Source of the DNA: Desulforamulus putei DSM 12395
Lineage (GTDB): Bacteria; Bacillota; Desulfotomaculia; Desulfotomaculales; Desulfotomaculaceae
Length of the DNA stretch: 64,000 bases
Assembly: GCF_900129195.1 (NCBI RefSeq)
Contig: NZ_FQUY01000010.1
Span: 31,520 to 95,519, forward strand
Reading direction: 5' to 3'
The translations under genes were made by a program, and so were the position numbers. The notes below the pieces were generated by a model. The model did no database searches. It was not told the DNA's origin and saw nothing but the letters and a program-made list of their open reading frames with translations. Shown in pieces: positions 1-8,586 of this stretch (position 1 is the stretch's first letter; each line of letters opens with the position of its first letter).

Positions 1-1
1 A

Positions 2-355
2 CTTGTAGCCTTACCCTTGGTTCTAAGGGAGCAAGGATCTGGAACCAGGAGGATTACTGAAGAGCGACTGGAAGAGGAGGGAGTAGACCCGTCTTTCTTG
101 AATGTGGTAATGGAATTAGGAAGTACAGAAGCAGTAAAGGCGGCTGTGGAAGCGGGGTTTGGAACAACGATTATTTCCAAATGGGCGGTACAAAAGGAAT
201 TAAAGCTGGGAACCCTTGTCCCTGTTAAAATAAAAGATTTATCTTTATTTCGTCAGTTTTATCTAATTTATCACAAAGGAAAATTTCAATCCCCGGCGAT
301 GGAGGAGTTTATTGCTTTTCTCATTTCCTTTTGCTCCATGGGGGTTAGACAATAG
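2..355 (+). CDS. LysR-family regulator, C-terminal part (cut by window start)
   Basis: The reading frame is open to the first base of the window, so this is the 3' part of a longer gene. The 117 visible residues look like the end of a LysR substrate-binding domain: a turn with REQGSGTRR, then an LGSTEAVKAAVEAGFGTTI stretch, the usual effector-pocket strand and helix, and a final YLIYHKGK...SPAMEEFIAFL segment typical of the CysB/CysL-type C-terminus. The DNA-binding helix-turn-helix would lie upstream of the window. The target cannot be told from what is visible. The neighbour on its 3' side is transcribed toward it. Confidence 0.8.
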   Translation, partial: LVALPLVLREQGSGTRRITEERLEEEGVDPSFLNVVMELGSTEAVKAAVEAGFGTTIISKWAVQKELKLGTLVPVKIKDLSLFRQFYLIYHKGKFQSPAMEEFIAFLISFCSMGVRQ

Positions 356-688
356 TAATGTTAAAAAAGTATACCTTTCATATGAACATTCTTGACTCCT
401 TTGATTTTGCGGACCCGTACGGGAAGTGGTTATTACCGTCGATGGCAAGATGCGGTAAAGGAATCAAAGTCAGCGTCGGTGGGCAAAAAATCATGCTAAA
501 CCAGTAAAACCGACAATAAATGTAGAAAAGCCGTCTCATGCTTTAAGAATCTAAGCAGGAGACGGCTTTTGTGGTCAGTCCTAAACCACCTGCTTCTGGT
601 TAAAAGGCCGTTGCTGACCGCCAAATATAGAAATATCCTTCTCGCCCTAGCTACAATTTCACAAAGTAAAGCCTGACCCTATTGTTTA
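356..688. other. Intergenic stretch without a convincing gene
   Basis: This 333-base gap separates the LysR gene from the convergent pyruvate-kinase-like gene. The one clear structure is a terminator hairpin at 526-570. A 49-codon open frame runs from the ATG at 359 to about 508, but it has no ribosome binding site, overlaps the region just after the LysR stop and resembles nothing I know, so it is not called. Confidence 0.6.
526..570. terminator. Terminator hairpin between convergent genes
   Basis: AAAAGCCGTCTC at 526-537 is the exact reverse complement of GAGACGGCTTTT at 559-570. The flanking A and T runs make it usable from both sides, that is, for the LysR gene on the left and the minus-strand gene on the right. 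Confidence 0.75.
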
Positions 689-1246
689 TTAGTGATGTTC
701 AAATTCTCTGGGCTTACAAATAATTTCTTTAATTTTTGTATCAAAGATATATTGGGAGTGGGCCGGAACCATAACAACGGCCGTATCTGCTCCTCTGCCG
801 CTTCCCGCCACCACCACAATTTCTTCTCCGTGAGGTATCAAGCCGGCATCAAGGGCCATGCCCGCTACCTCAACACAGACTTTGACACCCTGTCCAAACA
901 TTCTTAATGTATACGCCATAATTTCTGAAGGGTAAATTCCTTGGAACTTATAGCGAAGGGCCCGGTCCAAACCGGCCATCAGATGGGTGGTTGCCAGAAC
1001 CTCTATGCCTGCCTGCTGCAACCGCTGCCTGGCTTCCGGCTTCATGGTTAACTTACCCGGTTCTTTAAAACCGGCCTGGTAGGTTACACAGACCACTTTT
1101 TTACCGCAGTCGATGAATTTTTCCGCAGTGGTCCCTGTGCTGGAGGCCACCACAATGTAGTTAATTCCTCTTTCCCTGGCATATTGAAGGGCCGCCTCTA
1201 TGGTTGCTTCGGTATTTTCTTTTCCTTCCTTGTCCCAGTAAACCAA
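689..1246 (-). CDS. Stand-alone pyruvate kinase alpha/beta (C-terminal) domain protein
   Basis: The 185 residues match the pyruvate kinase C-terminal fold (PK_C) and not the catalytic barrel. Near residues 29-45 the protein has an IVVASSTGTTAEKF stretch where PK_C has its allosteric-site strand and turn, and later an EEIVVVAGSGRGADTAVVM strand-loop. No catalytic domain is present, so it is not a pyruvate kinase; such free-standing proteins are known but have no assigned role. The start is TTG, chosen because AGGGAAGTGA lies about 7 bases upstream. It is probably monocistronic. Confidence 0.75.
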   Translation of the reverse strand: MVYWDKEGKENTEATIEAALQYARERGINYIVVASSTGTTAEKFIDCGKKVVCVTYQAGFKEPGKLTMKPEARQRLQQAGIEVLATTHLMAGLDRALRYKFQGIYPSEIMAYTLRMFGQGVKVCVEVAGMALDAGLIPHGEEIVVVAGSGRGADTAVVMVPAHSQYIFDTKIKEIICKPREFEHH

Positions 1247-1414
1247 AATATATCACTTCCCTTTAAACGAATGTTCTTTTTATTACCATATCAAATCTTA
1301 AGAGTTTGAAACAAGTATCAACATAAATTATCATAATTTTTTAAATTCCATGGTAGGAAAACCAGGGGTTCATAGAGAATAAATGCGACAGTGTCTGAAT
1401 AGGAGGTTGGAACA

Positions 1415-2266
1415 TTGATACGCATAGGAATTGTGGGTGGTGGTCGGGGCGGTTTAGCCATGTTACGCCTGATGTCCTCCCTCTCAGAAATAACCGTAAT
1501 TGGTATTGCGGACTTAAATGAAAACGCCCCTGCCATTGTGGCCGCCAGGGAATCTGGAATCCCGACTTTTTCAGACTTCATGCAGCTCTTGAAACTACCG
1601 AATTTAGATATTGTGTTGGACGTAACCGGTAATGCCTCCGTAAATCAGGCTATCATGGAAAACAAGCAGGAAAGCACCCGCCTAGCTGATGCTGTTATCT
1701 CCAGGCTGATGTATATGGTGGCCCGGGGCCAGGAAGAAGCAGCCCAAGAATTGAGGACCCAGGCCCAACAACTGGCCGGCATGGCAGAAGAATTAAACAA
1801 CACGGTACAAAGTGTGCCGGCGGCCATTGATGCTGTAACAAGGGCGCTGGGCAGTCACTGTGAAAAGTTAAACACCGCTGTATCCCAGGCAGAAAAACAT
1901 ATTAAAGATACCGACGAAGTGATCGAATTTATTAAAAAAGTAGCAGACCAAACAAAACTGCTGGGCCTCAATGCCGCCATTGAAGCAGCTAGGGCCGGCA
2001 ACCACGGTCGTGGTTTCGGGGTGGTGGCCAACGAAGTTCGCAAGCTGGCCGAGGACAGTGTTGTGTCCGCCAAGAAAATTAGTACAATCCTTGGCAATAT
2101 TGAGGAATCCATGAAAACCATTATCGCCGGTATCGAAGAAACAGCCGGCATTGCTCAGATGCAAACCACTACCACCGAGCAGGTAGGTATAGCTGTTAAA
2201 CAATTAGGGCGCATGGCGGGCGAGATGAAGGAATTTGCCGCTAAATTAGCGGAATTTGCAGATTAA
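1415..2266 (+). CDS. Soluble chemoreceptor-like protein: Rossmann-type N-domain plus MCP signalling domain
   Basis: The 283 residues hold two parts. Residues 1-75 form a Rossmann-like unit with a glycine-rich loop (GIVGGGRGG, residues 5-13) and IADLNENAP after the second strand, as in NAD(P)-dependent oxidoreductases. Residues 85-283 are a coiled-coil methyl-accepting signalling domain whose hairpin tip, [19 protein letters not shown]...[12 protein letters not shown], is the conserved CheA/CheW contact. There are no membrane segments and no HAMP domain, so it is cytoplasmic. The likely role is sensing a nucleotide or redox ligand and passing this to CheA; the ligand is a guess. The start is TTG at 1415 with AGGAGG at 1401-1406. 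Confidence 0.85.
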   Translation: MIRIGIVGGGRGGLAMLRLMSSLSEITVIGIADLNENAPAIVAARESGIPTFSDFMQLLKLPNLDIVLDVTGNASVNQAIMENKQESTRLADAVISRLMYMVARGQEEAAQELRTQAQQLAGMAEELNNTVQSVPAAIDAVTRALGSHCEKLNTAVSQAEKHIKDTDEVIEFIKKVADQTKLLGLNAAIEAARAGNHGRGFGVVANEVRKLAEDSVVSAKKISTILGNIEESMKTIIAGIEETAGIAQMQTTTTEQVGIAVKQLGRMAGEMKEFAAKLAEFAD

Positions 2267-2267
2267 T

Positions 2268-2297
2268 AAGGTATGCCCAATCTGGGCATGCCTTTTA
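2268..2297 (+). terminator. Terminator of the Rossmann-MCP gene
   Basis: A 12-pair stem (one G-U pair) with a 3-base loop starts immediately after the double stop codon and ends in TTTT. Its arms are AAGGTATGCCCA and TGGGCATGCCTT. Confidence 0.8.
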
Positions 2298-2358
2298 TAT
2301 AGTGAAAATTTAAAATTTTTTGTTATAAAGTTCCTGTTTGCCCGGCATACTAAGGATT

Positions 2359-3114
2359 ATGAAAAGAATCCTACAAATCATGGTAAACCGAAAAGTGCAA
2401 ACAGGGAAAATTTTGCTTTCGGCAACCATTATCCTTTCTTTAATCCTGGCCCCGATGTCCATGCTGGAAGCAGCCAGCCTGAAACAAAATAAGACCAATA
2501 TTTTGTGCATCTGGACAGACCAGCAACACCTCAAGGCAGTGACCCTGATGAACTTTGACGCTCTTAACGGCAGGATTGGCATTCTTAGTGTTCCTGTTTT
2601 TGCTCGTCTTGAAGCAAATGGGAAACAAACCACCATTGGCCTGCTCTGGGTTCAAGAAGGAAGGAATGGGTTAAAAAGAAGATTGGAAGAGGCCCTGCAG
2701 ATTCAGATCGACGGTCACATTACCTTTGATCAACCCGTCATTGAAAAGGCCAGCAACCTGGTTGGCTCCATTGATGTGAAGGGGAGGGAAACTACGTTAC
2801 TACAGGCTTTCGAAGATACCCGGACAGAGCGGCGCAAGGATGATCAGGATGTCATTCGGGCCATGGCAGCCAACATTATTTCACCCAGTGGGATAAAAAA
2901 AGTACCCCGGTTGTTATGGTTATTTACCACGCAGGTGGACAGCGATATCCACCCGGAGCTCATGCTAAGAATCTACAAGGTGGTCAGTCACGAGGGGCCG
3001 ACCATCCTCACGAAAAAGGCCCTCCAGGGTAAAGATTATTATCAGGACGGCTGCCGGTACCGTTATGTAGAGCCGACCACCTGGAAAAATATTATGAATG
3101 AAATAAGCGCTTAG
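2359..3114 (+). CDS. Secreted or anchored LytR-CpsA-Psr (LCP)-like protein, divergent
   Basis: About 251 residues. A basic N-terminus and a hydrophobic stretch (ILLSATIILSLILAPM) form a signal peptide or membrane anchor. After it the order of elements follows LCP phosphotransferases: a TNILCIWTD strand where these have NILLLGTD, an ILSVPV strand where they have LLSIPRD, a helix with LEEALQIQIDGHITFD, then NLVGSIDV in place of the VDAIGGVEV motif, and a late basic helix with RTERRKDDQDVIRAM. The catalytic arginines of the RD motif are not seen, so activity is doubtful. The ATG at 2359 follows TAAGGA closely; a TTG 21 bases earlier has no binding site. Confidence 0.5.
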   Translation: MKRILQIMVNRKVQTGKILLSATIILSLILAPMSMLEAASLKQNKTNILCIWTDQQHLKAVTLMNFDALNGRIGILSVPVFARLEANGKQTTIGLLWVQEGRNGLKRRLEEALQIQIDGHITFDQPVIEKASNLVGSIDVKGRETTLLQAFEDTRTERRKDDQDVIRAMAANIISPSGIKKVPRLLWLFTTQVDSDIHPELMLRIYKVVSHEGPTILTKKALQGKDYYQDGCRYRYVEPTTWKNIMNEISA

Positions 3115-3163
3115 CCCACCGGGGGCCAGGCACTTTTTACTGCGTTCTTTCATTGGGCCTGCA

Positions 3164-3340
3164 TCAGGTCATGGCCATCAACATGCCTAAAAGAAAGCAA
3201 ATAAAACCGCCTGACGATAAAACAAGCCACCTCTTTTGATTGGAACGCTGCCCGGTCAACCGGTTTAAAAAAAGACCCATTATACCCACAAAAAGCAGGA
3301 TACCCCCTGCCAGTACAAAGAAAAAGCTTACCGCCAGCAT
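3164..3340 (-). CDS. Small two-helix membrane protein, 58 residues
   Basis: A short frame starts at ATG 3340, with GGGAGG 7 bases upstream, and stops at TGA 3164-3166. The protein has a first membrane helix (VSFFFVLAGGILLFVGIMG), a short basic loop containing GQRSNQKRW, and a second helix (GGFICFLLGMLMAM). It lies in a different frame from the longer but implausible open frame over the same bases. It is a convincing small integral membrane protein of unknown role. A terminator lies between it and the upstream gene at 3448, so it probably has its own promoter. Confidence 0.7.
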   Translation of the reverse strand: MLAVSFFFVLAGGILLFVGIMGLFLNRLTGQRSNQKRWLVLSSGGFICFLLGMLMAMT

Positions 3341-3405
3341 TTTTGGCCTCCCTGGCCCATTGAAATGATTTAAGATTCCTAGAAATTATACCATAAAAGG
3401 ATAAA

Positions 3406-3431
3406 AAATCTTCACCCTGCGGTGAAGATTT
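3406..3431 (-). terminator. Terminator of the 71-residue gene upstream
   Basis: AAATCTTCACC and GGTGAAGATTT form an 11-pair stem with a CTGC loop (plus-strand reading). On the minus strand the stem is followed by a T run, so it ends transcripts from the gene at 3448-3663. Confidence 0.85.
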
Positions 3432-3447
3432 GCTTTTGATGGGATTT

Positions 3448-3663
3448 CTAACGTGCGGAGGCTTGGAGACGCTCGTAGATTTCAGTTGCTTGCTCACCCT
3501 TCAGGTTACAGGCCATTTCCAAGAGCATCTTCTCCTTTAACAGGGCGGAGCGACCCTCCGGAAAGGAAATACAATACTTGCTGGTGCCCGGAACCGGGGA
3601 AACAGTTAAATTTAATTCTCGGAATCTATTAATAGCTTCTATCACGTTGAGCTGGTACTTCAT
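3448..3663 (-). CDS. Small conserved-looking protein, unknown function
   Basis: The 71-residue soluble protein starts MKYQLNVIEAINRF and has mixed helix and strand character, with no cysteine pair of zinc-binding type and no membrane segment. The start is secure: AAAGGAGG lies about 10 bases upstream of the ATG at 3663, and the gene ends in a good terminator. I do not recognise a family. It sits between bshC and the small membrane protein, with no sign that it belongs to either. Confidence 0.6.
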   Translation of the reverse strand: MKYQLNVIEAINRFRELNLTVSPVPGTSKYCISFPEGRSALLKEKMLLEMACNLKGEQATEIYERLQASAR

Positions 3664-3729
3664 CCCTGTATACCTCCTTTTTCCCTTTGCTATATTTTAT
3701 TCCATTTCCGTAGGAAAGTGAATACTTTC

Positions 3730-5367
3730 TCAATCAAAAAAGAGTATTTTTTGTTTCCAGTCGAATAGACCAATGGCATGGTATATTTCTTTTAACAAAT
3801 CCGGTCCATATTTCATTAAGTACGGGAATATATTATAGACCCTTTCCTGCCACTGTCCCAAGGGATGAAGCATGGCATTCACCTTGTTTAATTGACGGAT
3901 GGCCACCTCATTGTTTTTGCGGTGACGCTGTTTCACTTTATCTTCAAAGGAGTTAACAACCCGCAGCAAACGTCTCAGGTTTTCTTTGCCCAGCCCTTTC
4001 AGTTCCGGGTCTATACTCGCCACTTCTTTCACAAGGTTTGTCTGTTTTTCTCTTAAAACAAAACGGAAATCATTAAATATCTCCTCTATCCCCACTTCAT
4101 CCGTTCGCTTAACGTAAGCATCGATAAATCCTTCTAAACCCACGGGCAGCAGTTGCAGTGGAACCTGGTACTTGGTAAGTAACTTCTCCACCAGGGGTTC
4201 CACCAGGGTAATATTGGGACGTGGGTAAACAATGGGCATTTCCTGGCCAAAATGCCGAAAGATGTTCTTAAGCAGGGCAAAGTAGCTGATCTCTCCGGGT
4301 CCGGCCACATAGGCCAGCACCGGCAGCAGTTCTTCTTGAACCACCGGTCGCAGGACAACATCCGGACTGAACAACTCCGGGTTGCTCAAAGAGAGCTGCG
4401 CCAGTTGCTCTTTCTCCCAGGTGTTCACCCCTTCCCGGTCGGTGAACTGACCCTTTTTCAAATATAACGCGGTTCTCTGGCCTTTTATATAGATAAACAA
4501 ATGAAGCTTATCTTCTTCGCTCTGTACCTGGGGTGAAAAACCCGCTGCCGCAACCTCTTGACAGGTCCGTTGCAGCAAATGGTCCACTTCCGGCGCCGTC
4601 TTAACCGCTCTGTAAAAGAGACCGGCTGATAACCTGCGCAGAGGCGGCAGAACCGGGTTCATCAGAATCAGGCCGTCATCTTTAAAAAGAAAAGTCATTA
4701 ACCGGCCAAACCACTGGGCGAGATTTGCCGACTGCCGGGCAGTCTCTCTTAACAGGACAAGCCCTTCCTGCTGCCATCCTATTGGAGGTGTTAGCTTCTC
4801 CAGTTGCTGAAGAAACAGCGGTACCTCCTGCGGCACAGAAACATGTCCCAGGGAAAACCGCCCGGCCGGCTTTTCTGTTAAAGTAATTTTTTGGGGCCCT
4901 TCGGCAGTGGGCACAAAAATATGGTTTATCTCTGCAAAATCATGATCGTCAGCACCAATCCAAAACACCGGAACCACCGGGTAATTCAACTTTGCCGCAA
5001 GTTCCCGGGCCAGTTTGATGGCCCCCATGGCTTTATAAACCGTGTACAGCGGTCCGGTCAGTATGCCGGGCTGCTGCCCGGTGACCACAGCCACCCCTAA
5101 ACCTTTTTCCAACAGGCCGATATTGTGTAATGTTTGATCCCCGCAGCCCAGTTGCAAATTATCATGCTTGAGGGTTTCCGCCAAAAACTTAAGCTGTCCT
5201 TTTTTTTTAGCGGACAAATGTTTCAGACGGACGGCAAACCCGTCAATTTGCCTTGGGTCGTAAGTAAAAAAACGGCTAACCTCCGAAAAGTCGCTGAGGT
5301 ATGCTTTTGCCAGGGGCTGGGAATAGAAACCGTTGAGCTCCTGAATACGCAAACAAAATTCCTCCAT
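3730..5367 (-). CDS. bshC: Bacillithiol biosynthesis cysteine-adding enzyme BshC
   Basis: The 545-residue protein matches BshC in length and in its conserved core TGQQPGILTGPLYTVYKA, followed by KLNYPVVPVFWIGADDHDF; a C-terminal coiled-coil region (residues about 430-500) is also typical. BshC adds cysteine to glucosamine-malate in the last step of bacillithiol synthesis, the low-molecular-weight thiol of many Firmicutes. The partners bshA and bshB are not in this window. The frame could open at GTG 5370, but ATG 5367 has AAAGGA at an 8-base spacing and is preferred. It appears to be transcribed alone. Confidence 0.92.
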   Translation of the reverse strand: MEEFCLRIQELNGFYSQPLAKAYLSDFSEVSRFFTYDPRQIDGFAVRLKHLSAKKKGQLKFLAETLKHDNLQLGCGDQTLHNIGLLEKGLGVAVVTGQQPGILTGPLYTVYKAMGAIKLARELAAKLNYPVVPVFWIGADDHDFAEINHIFVPTAEGPQKITLTEKPAGRFSLGHVSVPQEVPLFLQQLEKLTPPIGWQQEGLVLLRETARQSANLAQWFGRLMTFLFKDDGLILMNPVLPPLRRLSAGLFYRAVKTAPEVDHLLQRTCQEVAAAGFSPQVQSEEDKLHLFIYIKGQRTALYLKKGQFTDREGVNTWEKEQLAQLSLSNPELFSPDVVLRPVVQEELLPVLAYVAGPGEISYFALLKNIFRHFGQEMPIVYPRPNITLVEPLVEKLLTKYQVPLQLLPVGLEGFIDAYVKRTDEVGIEEIFNDFRFVLREKQTNLVKEVASIDPELKGLGKENLRRLLRVVNSFEDKVKQRHRKNNEVAIRQLNKVNAMLHPLGQWQERVYNIFPYLMKYGPDLLKEIYHAIGLFDWKQKILFFD

Positions 5368-5422
5368 CACTGATGTCCTTTAAGCATTTTTTCTTTTTTT
5401 AGCGAGGATTATCCTGCAAAGA

Positions 5423-6325
5423 CTACTCTTTTCTACGGCCGGTGAAGACGGCCAGAATACCTCCTATAAATAAGGCGGAGTACAGGAAGCCGGTGATTGA
5501 GACAATAATGGTGATAAATTCGGCAAAGCTTCCCCTTGGCGTAATGTCGCCATACCCCACGCTGGTAAAGGTGATCACAGTAAAGTAAAGGAGTCGCAGC
5601 GGTTCGGTAACCGGTCCGGAACCGTCGATAAAAGAATAGGGGTCGGTACGGGAAACCAGTAAAATCATGGTATAAAGGTTAAAAATAATGACCAGCAACC
5701 AGGAGATTATCATTAGGACGGGAATAAAACGTCTGTCCAAATAGGCAAACATGGCTCCGGGGGCCTGCAGACAGAAAAAAATTCCTTTAAATATCTGGTA
5801 AAAATTTAAGATGAGACCCGTCAGCATAATCCCTTCTACCAGGGGTCCCGGTGCAGGAACATCGTTTATCACGTAAATATAGAGAAAAGGCACCAAGACA
5901 GAATAAACCGCAACCCTAAAAATCCGGGACTCAATTTCACAATCAAACAGCAGTTTCTGACTAATAAAAATGATGGGTGACATCAACAGGGCTACAAAAC
6001 CCAGGGAAATCATGGTTGTCATAATACTCAACCCGAGAATACCGATGAGCCCGACCTGAATTCTTTGGTACCAGTAATAGAATGACAACAATAAACCATA
6101 GATCACTAAAAAAATCAACAACAACAGGGGCATCCGGGCGATTGACCCCAGTGAATATTTGATTAACCTGGCAGCGTGTCCGGCCAATCCGAAAAAACTA
6201 ACGGCAACCACAGGCTGTCTTTTTTGTGACGGAGCTACAGGGCTGATGGAGTGAATTAAAAGCAACAATGTTCCCAACAAAACAAACAATACCGTAAAGC
6301 TATGTAACATTTCCAACAGGTCCAA
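5423..6325 (-). CDS. Potassium-channel-like membrane protein (two-helix pore domain)
   Basis: The 300-residue protein has about six hydrophobic helices before a C-terminal pore unit. The selectivity filter TSVGYGD, preceded by LLYFTVITF, is followed by the last membrane helix (IVSITGFLYSALFIGGILAV). This is the Ion_trans_2 signature of K+ channels. No RCK or nucleotide-binding domain follows: the protein ends 8 residues after the last helix (FTGRRKE). The start is TTG 6325 behind AGGGGGTG; an ATG five codons later is the alternative. Ion selectivity is inferred from the filter only. Confidence 0.85.
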   Translation of the reverse strand: MDLLEMLHSFTVLFVLLGTLLLLIHSISPVAPSQKRQPVVAVSFFGLAGHAARLIKYSLGSIARMPLLLLIFLVIYGLLLSFYYWYQRIQVGLIGILGLSIMTTMISLGFVALLMSPIIFISQKLLFDCEIESRIFRVAVYSVLVPFLYIYVINDVPAPGPLVEGIMLTGLILNFYQIFKGIFFCLQAPGAMFAYLDRRFIPVLMIISWLLVIIFNLYTMILLVSRTDPYSFIDGSGPVTEPLRLLYFTVITFTSVGYGDITPRGSFAEFITIIVSITGFLYSALFIGGILAVFTGRRKE

Positions 6326-6460
6326 CTACAGCACCCCCTGCCCACCCTTTGTTCTAACTATATTCCAGGCAAGGGACAAGTTAGAATCTAAAAGCCGTAC
6401 TTAAATTCACTGAATACAAAACTTCCGAGGGTACTTCAGGCAGACTTTACAAAAAGCAAA

Positions 6461-6480
6461 AAACCGGGAAACCCCGGTTT
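6461..6480 (-). terminator. Terminator of the FmdB-type gene
   Basis: AAACCGGG and CCCGGTTT pair around a 4-base loop. Read on the minus strand, the stem runs into a T-rich tract. Confidence 0.8.
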
Positions 6481-6521
6481 GCTAAACTGTATTCGTTACG
6501 GATCGTAACGGCTTAAATGCC

Positions 6522-6749
6522 TCAACCGCCGGAACCACATCCGTCTGCCTTGGGCGCAGCCTTGGAGGCACTGCAGGAACCGCTGTCTGCCGGTCTGCCG
6601 ACGGAACTGGGTAGAAAAGGAGCAGAGATTTTTTTCTCTACAGACTCACTGGCACATTGGGGACATTTTACTTCCTCCTCGCGACCAGCCAGCTGAAGTT
6701 TCTCAAAAACTTTACCACAAGCTTTACAGGAAAATTCAAAGATCGGCAC
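6522..6749 (-). CDS. FmdB-family zinc ribbon protein
   Basis: The 75-residue protein begins MPIFEFSCKACGKVFEKL and has a second cysteine pair (CPQC) near residue 29, the four-cysteine ribbon of the FmdB/CxxC_CXXC_SSSS family. The C-terminal third is a flexible Gly/Ser/Ala tail with two more cysteines (GSCSASK, DGCGSGG), common in this family. Its exact role is unknown; zinc binding is inferred from the cysteines. It is a single gene with its own terminator. A small palindrome, CGTTACG/CGTAACG, lies at 6494-6510 after the stop. Confidence 0.85.
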   Translation of the reverse strand: MPIFEFSCKACGKVFEKLQLAGREEEVKCPQCASESVEKKISAPFLPSSVGRPADSGSCSASKAAPKADGCGSGG

Positions 6750-6872
6750 TTTATCACCTCCAAACAGTCAGCTTTCCAACTATATGTTATTCGACATAAT
6801 TTGCAAAACTCCTTCACCAAAAGCAAAAGAGGAGTCATGCTTGCATTATTGCCTGAATGGATAAAATATTAA

Positions 6873-6904
6873 AATCCACGGTTTCATAAAAAGAACCGTG
6901 GATT
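6873..6904 (-). terminator. Terminator after the 148-residue hypothetical gene
   Basis: AATCCACGGTT and AACCGTGGATT form an 11-pair stem around a 10-base loop. Minus-strand transcripts read a T-rich stretch after it. It begins 6 bases past the stop codon at 6910. Confidence 0.8.
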
Positions 6905-6909
6905 ATATC

Positions 6910-7356
6910 TTAACGGTATTTTCTGATGAGGCGTTCCAGGTCATCCAGAAACTCATTCATTTTGTCCGGGTTTTGCCGGATAAATCTCTCCAGTTGGTCT
7001 TTAACCTGGTTCTCCCGTTCATCTTTAATGTCCATGGTCTGAACGGTTGTGTATGGCTGCTGCACTTGGGAGGCCGGTTGTGTGTAATTGGGGTTGGTAT
7101 AGCTGATGGCGGCATCCTGTTGGACGGTTTCATGAACCGGTTGGGTGGTGAATTCGGTTTTGGGGGCTGTTATGGAAAACATGGAGGATTCAAAGTTATG
7201 CATTTCACTACGGATAGCGGAAAGTGAGTTTCGGGTGGCTTCCAGGATGTTGGCAAAGATTTCAAGTTGTTTTTCCAGGCCGGGATTGGCATGATTAAAC
7301 AGGGTAAGGCCAAACAGTGCAACCCGCGGGTCTCTGAGGGGCGGAAATCTAAACAT
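6910..7356 (-). CDS. Hypothetical soluble protein with coiled-coil ends
   Basis: The 148-residue protein starts MFRFPPLRDPRVALFGLTLF, continues with an amphipathic helix (residues about 28-55), then a Gln/Thr/Pro-rich linker (residues 70-105) and a charged C-terminal helix with DQLERFIRQNPDKMNEFLDDLERLI. There is no signal peptide or membrane segment. I do not recognise the family. The ATG at 7356 has AAAGGAG 9 bases upstream, and the gene has its own terminator, so it is very likely real. Confidence 0.6.
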   Translation of the reverse strand: MFRFPPLRDPRVALFGLTLFNHANPGLEKQLEIFANILEATRNSLSAIRSEMHNFESSMFSITAPKTEFTTQPVHETVQQDAAISYTNPNYTQPASQVQQPYTTVQTMDIKDERENQVKDQLERFIRQNPDKMNEFLDDLERLIRKYR

Positions 7357-7464
7357 GGCTTTTAACTCCTTTCACAGTGAAACCTTTTATTTTTTATAAT
7401 ACGTTTTATCGCTTTAATGGGTCACATATTTTTCCATAAAATTGGGTGGTCTGCAATCATGGTT

Positions 7465-8586
7465 TTACAGCTTCTTTTCATAGACACGGAATATTTTATT
7501 CACTTTACTGCCCACGGCGGAGGTAATGATGCTGTTCATGTCTTTGTTGGTATCCATAATCAGTGAAAGCTCCGCCTGCCGGTAACCCTTTTTGATAATG
7601 GTCTCCATTGCCCTGTTAATTAGCAGTGCCACCACTCCCCGGCGCCGGTATTCCGGAATGACTGCCAGCACCCCTACCCGTAAAGATGTCGGTCTGAAAA
7701 GTCCCGGGATGTTTCTAAGAAAACCGGACCGCCGGGCGGCCCGCAACTTCGGGCCCAAATCAGGCATCATCAGGCAGACCCCCACCGTTCTGTTCTCCAC
7801 TTCACAAAAGATCAGCATGTCCGGGTCGGTAAAGTTTCTTAAACCGGCCAAAAAATGGGCTGCCTCTTCCTCGTCCATGGGAACGAAACCCCACTGACTT
7901 GTCATGGCCTCATTGTTTATGTCGGCTAATTTTTTTCCTTCTCCCCAGAGATCATTAAAATTTATGGAGCGTAATTGCAAGCCGGGAGTCCTGGCCGCTC
8001 TGCGAGCCACGGCTGTCAGCTTACGGCGTTCCCTGGTAAATTCCGGCCGCCAGAGATACGAATATAGGTCAAGCAGCCTGGAAAAACCATTTTCCTCCAG
8101 CAGGGTTGCATAGTAGGGGGGATTATAAGGCATCATCAGCTGGGGCGGTAAATCAAAACCCTCCACCAGCAATCCCACCTGCTGGGTGGTATTTAATGTG
8201 GCAGGTCCCTGCACCAGTGTTTTTCCCCGATCAGCCAGGCTTTGACATGCCGCTTTGATAAGCTCCCGGGCCACTTCAGAACGGTTAACCGATTCAAAAC
8301 AGCCAAACAAGCCCACTCTTTCATCTGCCAGAAGGTCGTCGGTGATGGCTGCAATACGCCCAACGGGTCTTTTATCATCCATTGCCAAAAAGCATTCCAG
8401 GTGCACATGCCTTAACACAGGGTTTGCTTGGGGGTTGAACATCTGTCTCTCACTGTCCCGGGGAATTGGCGTCCAAAGGGGATCCTGGGCATAGATTCGC
8501 CGGGGGATCTCAAAAAAGTTTTGCCAGTGACCTTGCCCGCTTACATTAATAATTTCTAACAAAATAAATTCCTCCAAGTTTTTCAT
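7465..8586 (-). CDS. GNAT-family N-acetyltransferase-like protein
   Basis: The 373 residues resemble the long GNAT proteins annotated as N-acetyltransferases in Firmicutes. The recognisable acetyl-CoA-binding part is C-terminal: LRVGVLAVIPEYRRRGVVALLINRAME (about residues 300-328) carries the strand 4 and V-x-P-x-x-R-R-x-G loop of motif A. The N-terminal half (FEIPRRIYAQDPLWTPIPRD...) is the family's second GNAT-like lobe. The substrate is unknown. The gene ends 108 bases before the hypothetical at 7356 and is divergent from the proB leader. Confidence 0.75.
   Translation of the reverse strand: MKNLEEFILLEIINVSGQGHWQNFFEIPRRIYAQDPLWTPIPRDSERQMFNPQANPVLRHVHLECFLAMDDKRPVGRIAAITDDLLADERVGLFGCFESVNRSEVARELIKAACQSLADRGKTLVQGPATLNTTQQVGLLVEGFDLPPQLMMPYNPPYYATLLEENGFSRLLDLYSYLWRPEFTRERRKLTAVARRAARTPGLQLRSINFNDLWGEGKKLADINNEAMTSQWGFVPMDEEEAAHFLAGLRNFTDPDMLIFCEVENRTVGVCLMMPDLGPKLRAARRSGFLRNIPGLFRPTSLRVGVLAVIPEYRRRGVVALLINRAMETIIKKGYRQAELSLIMDTNKDMNSIITSAVGSKVNKIFRVYEKKL

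Noticed and set aside
359..508. 49-codon frame after the LysR gene
   Set aside because: No ribosome binding site and no recognisable motif; position just after a stop codon makes chance likely.
3150..3497. 115-codon frame on the minus strand
   Set aside because: It overlaps the end of the 71-residue gene and a terminator and shows no protein-like composition; the real gene in this place is the 58-residue membrane protein in another frame.
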